NCBI GenBank assembly: GCA_027031025.1
Contig: JALVEJ010000274.1
Location: forward strand, 1-7,316
Direction of reading: 5' to 3'
Source of the DNA: Flavobacteriales bacterium
Lineage (GTDB): Bacteria > Bacteroidota > Bacteroidia > Flavobacteriales > Flavobacteriaceae
Length of the DNA stretch: 7,316 bases
Shown here in pieces: positions 1-3,703 of this stretch (positions within the stretch are counted from its first letter, which is position 1; every line of letters begins with the position of its first letter). A program made the position numbers and the translations under genes. A model generated the notes under the pieces. That model searched no databases, was not told the origin of the DNA, and saw only the letters and a list, made by a program, of their open reading frames with translations.

Positions 1-26
1 TTGGCTATCTTAGCCAACCTTTTTTT
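1..26 (+). terminator. Intrinsic terminator of an upstream + strand gene outside the window
   Basis: A perfect 7-bp stem (TTGGCTA at 1-7, TAGCCAA at 11-17) with a 3-nt loop is followed by CC and a run of seven T. This is a standard Rho-independent terminator reading on the + strand. The CC after the right arm suggests the stem continues with GG before the window start. It should end transcription of a gene lying left of the window and so insulate the PAS genes from read-through. There is no A-run on its left side within the window, so function on the - strand cannot be judged. Confidence 0.8.
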
Positions 27-125
27 ATACATTTATATATATAGAGAAGTGAACGACTACGAAAATGAACTAAATGGCAACGAATATAAATTAGTTTAAG
101 AATTTTGCAATAAAATTCGCAAAAC

Positions 126-161
126 CTGTTAAAATTTCATTACTTTTGTTAAAATTTTAAC
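126..161 (+). promoter_or_regulatory. Promoter of PAS gene 1 with repeat/palindrome operator candidate
   Basis: TACTTTTG at 141-148 is an exact match to the Bacteroidota -7 consensus TAnnTTTG; it lies 26 nt before the start codon, so the leader would be about 20 nt. No clean -33 TTG is present; TTC at 116-118 is at an acceptable distance. The 10-mer GTTAAAATTT occurs at 128-137 and again at 148-157, exactly 20 bp apart, on both sides of the -7 element. The second copy is part of a perfect 14-bp palindrome, GTTAAAATTTTAAC (148-161), which would cover the transcription start. This arrangement could be an operator, but AT-rich composition raises the chance of coincidence. The promoter call is firmer than the operator call. 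Confidence 0.55.
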
Positions 162-174
162 TTATTGTATTGTT

Positions 175-831
175 ATGAAAATCATTAAACGTCCTCAACC
201 TATTGATAAAGAGATAGTTTTAGATCCTTTTAGAACTATTATGAGTAAAACGGATAGAAAAGGTATTATTGAGTTTGCCAATGATTATTTTATGGAAGTT
301 TCCGGTTATAAAGAATGGGAATTGATGGGACAACCTCACAATGTCATCAGGCATCCGGATATGCCAAAGGTTATTTTCAAACTTTTATGGGACAGATTGT
401 TTGAAGGTAAAAATATTCATGCTATTGTCAAAAATTTAGCAAAAGACGGCAGCTATTACTGGGTTGTTACGGATTTTCAAACCAAATATGACAGTGATGG
501 AAATGTCGTTGCTTATTATTCTCGCAGAAAAGCCATACCTGAAAAAGTCAAATTTTTCTTTACAGAATTTTACCGCAAATTATTAGAAATAGAACAAAGA
601 GGCGGCATGCAGGCTTCTTATTTATATTTAAATGGTTATCTGGAAGATCATCATACAACTTATGACAAATTTATTTTAGATTTATTTGATTTAACCGAAA
701 AACAATTGAGTGCTTATATGAAAGCGCAAATTAGTGATGCAGATTTAGACCATTCATTTGTTTTATCGCCCGAACAAGCTATTAAAAAATCTGTAAGAAA
801 AAAAGGCTTTATACACAGATTATTTAAATAA
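175..831 (+). CDS. Stand-alone Aer-type PAS sensor protein, paralogue 1 of 4
   Basis: This gene encodes a 218-aa soluble protein with no signal peptide or membrane helix. Residues about 15-122 form a PAS domain of the Aer type. Visible landmarks are AND(Y)F at 35-39, GQPHN at 52-56, RHPDMP at 59-64, F68 and W72, IVKN at 84-87 and the DGSYYW stretch ending at W96. In E. coli Aer the equivalent Arg57-His58-Asp60 region is needed for FAD binding (recalled from the Aer literature), so a flavin-based redox or oxygen signal is likely; that is inference. Residues about 130-190 are a helical segment shared with the next three genes (LEIE, then YLNGYLED, then YDKFIL). The tail is basic and aromatic (RKKGFIHRLFK). 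No output domain is fused, so it must signal through a partner, as the PAS-only protein CetB does with CetA in Campylobacter. The start is the only upstream ATG and sits 26 nt after the -7 motif. Confidence 0.85.
   Translation: MKIIKRPQPIDKEIVLDPFRTIMSKTDRKGIIEFANDYFMEVSGYKEWELMGQPHNVIRHPDMPKVIFKLLWDRLFEGKNIHAIVKNLAKDGSYYWVVTDFQTKYDSDGNVVAYYSRRKAIPEKVKFFFTEFYRKLLEIEQRGGMQASYLYLNGYLEDHHTTYDKFILDLFDLTEKQLSAYMKAQISDADLDHSFVLSPEQAIKKSVRKKGFIHRLFK
241..332 (+). repeat. Near-identical DNA tract shared with PAS gene 2 (1051-1142)
   Basis: The 92-bp segments 241-332 and 1051-1142 differ at only about six positions, and the final 47 bp (286-332 and 1096-1142) are identical. They encode the start of the PAS core up to GQ. 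Immediately downstream, synonymous sites differ freely (for example CCTCACAAT against CCACATAAT), so conservation at DNA level is confined to a patch. This fits local gene conversion between the two paralogues. Confidence 0.7.
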
Positions 832-854
832 TTTTATTTTTTTTTAAAATAAAA
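832..854. other. All-A/T inverted repeat after PAS gene 1, possible weak terminator
   Basis: TTTTATTTT at 832-840 and AAAATAAAA at 846-854 form a perfect 9-bp stem with a five-T loop, directly after the stop codon of PAS gene 1. The stem contains only A-T pairs and no T-run follows the right arm, so termination would be weak. It may help attenuate or stabilise the 3' end of the mRNA. Composition alone could produce it. Confidence 0.3.
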
Positions 855-922
855 GAAATGAAACAAGTGTTAATTTGACATATTAATTATTTTTTGTTTA
901 ATATTTAATTATAATGTAACAT

Positions 923-958
923 CTGTTAACTTTTTTTCATATAATTTTATTAAATTTG
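923..958 (+). promoter_or_regulatory. Promoter of PAS genes 2-4
   Basis: TAAATTTG at 951-958 is an exact TAnnTTTG match, 26 nt before the start codon of PAS gene 2. That is the same distance as for PAS gene 1. Upstream, CTGTTAA (923-929) and TTTCAT (935-940) recur from the PAS gene 1 promoter (126-132 and 135-140), in the same order but with different spacing. This suggests that the upstream regions are related by duplication, although chance is possible in AT-rich DNA. No convincing -33 TTG lies at the usual distance. With genes 3 and 4 following at 12 and 18 nt, this promoter probably serves all three. Confidence 0.5.
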
Positions 959-984
959 CCGGCTATAAACAAATAAACAAATCA

Positions 985-1632
985 ATGAAAAAAGTTATCA
1001 GACCAATACCAAAGGAAAATGAGATTAAACTTAATCCCTATAAGACTATAATGAGTAAAACGGATCAAAAAGGGATTATTGAATATGCCAATGACTATTT
1101 TATGGAAGTTTCCGGTTATAAAGAATGGGAATTGATGGGACAGCCACATAATATTTTAAGACATCCGGATATGCCTAAATTGGTTTTTAAACTTTTGTGG
1201 AAACGTTTAAATATGGCACATCCTATGTATGCTATAGTAAAAAACTTGGCTAAAGACGGTAGTTATTATTGGGTTATTGCAGATTTTAAAACTAAAATAG
1301 ATAAAAACGGACTTATTACACATTATGCCAGAAGAAAAGCCATACCGGAAAATGTTAAACAGAAAATAAGTAAAATCTATCATAACATTTTAGAAATTGA
1401 GAAAACAGCCGGCTTGGAAGCCTCAGAAGCCTATTTTAACGGTATGCTGGAAGACGGCGGATTAGATTATGATCAATTTATACTTAATATAATGGGACTT
1501 GATGCTGACCAGTTACATGATTATATGTCATCCGAAATTTCTGATGAAAATTTTATTTCGGGCGGAACTGCCGAAGAAGCCATTAATAAAACGGCTAAGA
1601 AGAAAGGATTATTTGGTAAATTATTTAGATAA
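985..1632 (+). CDS. Stand-alone Aer-type PAS sensor protein, paralogue 2 of 4
   Basis: This gene encodes a 215-aa cytoplasmic protein, the closest relative of paralogue 1: 46 of 52 residues match over positions 21-72. The PAS domain spans about 15-122 and keeps every Aer landmark: AND(Y)F at 35-39, GQPHN at 52-56, RHPDMP at 59-64, W72, IVKN at 84-87 and YYW ending at 96. FAD binding is therefore as likely as in paralogue 1. The C-terminal segment has LEIE, YFNGMLED and YDQFIL in the same order. The tail AKKKGLFGKLFR resembles the RKGWLGKL stretch that I recall just before the membrane helix in E. coli Aer, although no membrane helix follows here. It has its own -7 motif and is followed after 12 nt by paralogue 3. 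A 47-bp tract is identical in DNA to paralogue 1, including all synonymous sites. Confidence 0.85.
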   Translation: MKKVIRPIPKENEIKLNPYKTIMSKTDQKGIIEYANDYFMEVSGYKEWELMGQPHNILRHPDMPKLVFKLLWKRLNMAHPMYAIVKNLAKDGSYYWVIADFKTKIDKNGLITHYARRKAIPENVKQKISKIYHNILEIEKTAGLEASEAYFNGMLEDGGLDYDQFILNIMGLDADQLHDYMSSEISDENFISGGTAEEAINKTAKKKGLFGKLFR

Positions 1633-1644
1633 AATCGTAGAAAA

Positions 1645-2271
1645 ATGTTTGAAATAGAAAAAGGATTAGACCCCAATATCACCTTAGTATGTAAACTGGA
1701 TAAAAACGGTATTATCAAATATATTAATAAATCATATACCGATGTAACCGGATTTAGTGAAAAAGATTTGATAGGCCAAAGTCATGAAATTATTCAGCAT
1801 CCCAAAATGCCCAAAGTGATTCTTGACAGAGCTTGGCAAGCTATTTATGATAATAAACATCAATATCTGATTAGTAAAAATATCACTAAAAACGGTGAAT
1901 ATTTTTGGACCATAGCCGATATTCATTCAAAAATACATGAAAATCGTGGTACAGCTATTTATATAAGACGTAAATATCTTCCCAATGATATTAAAGAAGA
2001 ATTTGAAAGGTTGTATGAAGTTTTATTCGGTATTGAAAACAGCGGCGGCGGCGAAGAAGTTGCTAAAAAATATTTGAAAGGCTATTGGGAAGATCGTGGC
2101 ACGACCTTTGATAAATACATTATAGAAAAATTTGGTGGTGAAAAAAATCTTAAAACTTATATGACCTCGGAAGTATCCGATAAAGAACTTTTTTCCGTTG
2201 ATCCCACCGATATGAATATCGATGATATTCTAAAATTAGTTAAAAAGAAAAAGAAAAGAAGATTTTGGTAA
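1645..2271 (+). CDS. Stand-alone Aer-type PAS protein with altered flavin motif, paralogue 3 of 4
   Basis: This gene encodes a 208-aa cytoplasmic protein with the same layout: PAS about 9-113, shared helical segment about 120-180, basic tail to the end. The PAS fold landmarks remain (GQSH at 44-47, MPK at 55-57, W64, ISKN at 76-79, NGEYFW ending at 88). The key motif, however, reads QHPKMP (51-56) instead of RHPDMP, so the residues matching Aer Arg57 and Asp60 have become Gln and Lys, while the His remains. Flavin binding may be weakened, altered or lost. The C-terminal part has GIEN, YLKGYWED and FDKYII, and the protein ends in five or more Lys followed by Arg-Arg-Phe-Trp. It starts about eight residues later than paralogues 1 and 2 relative to the domain. 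It follows paralogue 2 by 12 nt without a promoter motif, so it is cotranscribed. Confidence 0.83.
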   Translation: MFEIEKGLDPNITLVCKLDKNGIIKYINKSYTDVTGFSEKDLIGQSHEIIQHPKMPKVILDRAWQAIYDNKHQYLISKNITKNGEYFWTIADIHSKIHENRGTAIYIRRKYLPNDIKEEFERLYEVLFGIENSGGGEEVAKKYLKGYWEDRGTTFDKYIIEKFGGEKNLKTYMTSEVSDKELFSVDPTDMNIDDILKLVKKKKKRRFW

Positions 2272-2289
2272 CCATAAAAACATTGAAAT

Positions 2290-2892
2290 ATGACACTAAA
2301 CTACGACACTATGGCACAAAAAAAGAATTGCATCCAACTAGATGTGGCAAAAAAAATAAAAATAAAAATAGACGATAAATTTCGTATCTTATATGTCAAT
2401 GATTATTTTACAAATGTCAGTGGCTTTAAAGTTTCTGAAATTATCTTAAAAAACTTTGATACCATATTAGACCCTTCAATGCCTAAAATCACATTGGATT
2501 TGCTCGAAAAAACGGCAGAAGAGCTGCCAAAATTTTATGCCATACTTAAAGGCAAAACCAAAGACGGAGGTTGTTATTGGAGTTTTGTAAGAGTTACACA
2601 ACGTTTCAACCAAGACCGGGAATTTTCCGGATATTTGTTAGAAGGAAAACTATTGCCCACAGTAGCCATATCCAAAATAGAAAAAATGTATTCGGTTTTA
2701 ACCGAAATAGAAAACAATGCCGGAAAAGAAGCAGCTTTAAAATATTTTAACGGATTTTTAGAAGAAAAAGGTGTTAATTTCAACGAATTTGTATTGGCAA
2801 TTGCAGAAGTTAATGAGAAAAAAGCTGAAAAATATTTTGAAATCGATGAAGATGCCATAGCACCCAAAAAGAAAAAAAGAGGTTGGTTTTAA
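2290..2892 (+). CDS. Stand-alone PAS protein, most divergent, paralogue 4 of 4
   Basis: This gene encodes a 200-aa cytoplasmic protein with a PAS domain at about 17-122, the shared C-terminal segment (TEIEN, YFNGFLEE, FNEFVL) and a tail reading KKKKRGWF. VNDYF (36-40), VSGF and DGGCYW (ending at W97) keep the Aer-type pattern, but the flavin motif is LDPSMP (60-65): Arg, His and Asp are all replaced, and the later Trp (W72 in paralogue 1) is Glu. It probably does not bind FAD in the Aer manner and may be a structural partner or bind something else (inference). The start at 2290 lies 18 nt after paralogue 3; an alternative ATG at 2311 would remove seven residues and is equally plausible because the domain begins later. 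The stop overlaps the stop of the convergent ABC ATPase gene. Confidence 0.8.
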   Translation: MTLNYDTMAQKKNCIQLDVAKKIKIKIDDKFRILYVNDYFTNVSGFKVSEIILKNFDTILDPSMPKITLDLLEKTAEELPKFYAILKGKTKDGGCYWSFVRVTQRFNQDREFSGYLLEGKLLPTVAISKIEKMYSVLTEIENNAGKEAALKYFNGFLEEKGVNFNEFVLAIAEVNEKKAEKYFEIDEDAIAPKKKKRGWF

Positions 2893-2903
2893 GTTAACTT
2901 AAA
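2888..2903. repeat. 16-bp perfect palindrome at the convergent gene junction
   Basis: TTTAAGTTAACTTAAA reads the same on both strands and contains the overlapping stop codons of PAS gene 4 (2890-2892) and the ABC ATPase gene (2889-2891 on the - strand). As RNA it could fold into a 6-bp A/T-rich stem with a 4-nt loop on either transcript. Neither side has a clear T-run after it, so a bidirectional terminator role is weak. The convergent transcripts have no spacer between them. Confidence 0.4.
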
Positions 2904-3626
2904 TATTTTACAATCAGGATCATAATTTAATATACCGGATTGAAACATAGTTTTTAATTCTATTAAAGAATCAATTTCTCTAATTGAATTTCCGGTCATC
3001 CAAATCTTATTTGCCTTAGGTAAAACCAAATTGATATCATGTGTCGATAAAATTATTATTTTATTTTTTATCTTGCTAACTTTCAATAAGTTATTTATCA
3101 AAATAGCTTTATTTTCCAAATCCAAATGCGTAGTCGGTTCGTCCATTAATATTACCGGCGTCTCTTGCGCAAGCGCTCTAGCCACCAATACTTTTTGACG
3201 TTCACCGTCGCTTAATTCACTAATTTTTCTATCCATTAAAGCTTCTATTTGAAGCATCTCACTTACTTCACGGACAACCTGTTTATCATTTTCTGAAATG
3301 CTTCCCCACATATTAGTATAAGGCTGTCGCCCTAGCAACAAAAACTCATTAACCGGCATTGGAACATCAACATTATCCGTCAAAACAATACTGATAAAAC
3401 GCGCCCTTTCTTTAGGTTTTAAGTTTAACAAATCGATATTGTCTAAAAAAATTTGACCGGATAATTCCGGCAATATTCCGGCTAATGTTTTTAAAAAAGT
3501 AGATTTTCCGACACCATTTTTTCCTATTAAAGCAATAATTTCACTACTTTGAGCCGATAAATTTATATCCGATAAAACCGGTTTTTGTTCATAACCTATT
3601 GTTAAGTTCTGGATTTTTAGTTGCAT
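2889..3626 (-). CDS. ABC transporter ATPase, FecE/HmuV-type (iron-siderophore, heme or cobalamin family)
   Basis: This 245-aa protein is a complete single nucleotide-binding domain that should energise import across the inner membrane together with a BtuC/FecD-type permease. Visible motifs are Walker A GKNGVGKS (35-42), signature LSDGERQ (138-144), Walker B VILMDEP (158-164) and the switch histidine in STHD (His196). The stretch LLLGRQPYTN (96-105) is typical of the FecE/BtuD/HmuV group, which handles ferric siderophores, heme or vitamin B12. The Q-loop glutamine is missing: the equivalent position, after ISIVL, is Thr83. I recall a similar substitution in other Bacteroidota members of this group, so it need not mean inactivity. 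No permease or binding-protein gene is in the window, so the substrate cannot be assigned. The start at 3626 lies 31 nt after a TAnnTTTG motif. Confidence 0.9.
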   Translation of the reverse strand: MQLKIQNLTIGYEQKPVLSDINLSAQSSEIIALIGKNGVGKSTFLKTLAGILPELSGQIFLDNIDLLNLKPKERARFISIVLTDNVDVPMPVNEFLLLGRQPYTNMWGSISENDKQVVREVSEMLQIEALMDRKISELSDGERQKVLVARALAQETPVILMDEPTTHLDLENKAILINNLLKVSKIKNKIIILSTHDINLVLPKANKIWMTGNSIREIDSLIELKTMFQSGILNYDPDCKIFKLT

Positions 3627-3639
3627 ATATTTGAAGAAT

Positions 3640-3674
3640 TTAGGATTTTTCCTAACTCAAAGATAATCATGTTT
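3640..3674 (-). promoter_or_regulatory. Promoter of the ABC ATPase gene with palindrome and partial Fur-box-like sequence
   Basis: On the - strand TATCTTTG (3665-3658) matches the Bacteroidota -7 consensus exactly. A 6-bp inverted repeat, TTAGGA (3640-3645) and TCCTAA (3650-3655) with a 4-nt spacer, lies immediately downstream, over the expected transcription start and leader. GATAATCAT at 3662-3670 matches nine consecutive positions of the classical 19-bp Fur box and overlaps the -7 element; by my count about 12 of 19 positions match overall, which is borderline. Either element could serve as an operator, and iron control would fit the transporter family. The regulatory role is inference. 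No clear -33 element is visible. Confidence 0.45.
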
Positions 3675-3703
3675 TTTGACGATGCGTTATTGCTTCTTAC
3701 TTT

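Noticed and set aside
103..124. TTTTGC (103-108) and GCAAAA (119-124) inverted repeat upstream of the PAS gene 1 promoter
   Set aside because: Six-base arms with a 10-nt gap in AT-rich DNA are expected by chance, and the position does not match a -33 element or terminator.
875..903. TTGACA at 875-880 upstream of PAS gene 2, resembling a classical sigma-70 -35 box
   Set aside because: No good TATAAT follows at 16-18 bp, and Bacteroidota use TAnnTTTG promoters; a perfect one lies closer to the gene at 951-958.
1521..2867. Short - strand open frames antisense to the PAS genes (about 1521-1718, 1732-1926 and 2574-2867)
   Set aside because: The sense strand carries clearly conserved PAS domains; the antisense products are low-complexity and unrelated to known folds.
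175..2892. The repeated PAS genes as a mobile element or CRISPR-like repeat array
   Set aside because: The repeats are coding paralogues at gene scale, with no transposase, terminal inverted repeats, target duplications or regular short spacers.
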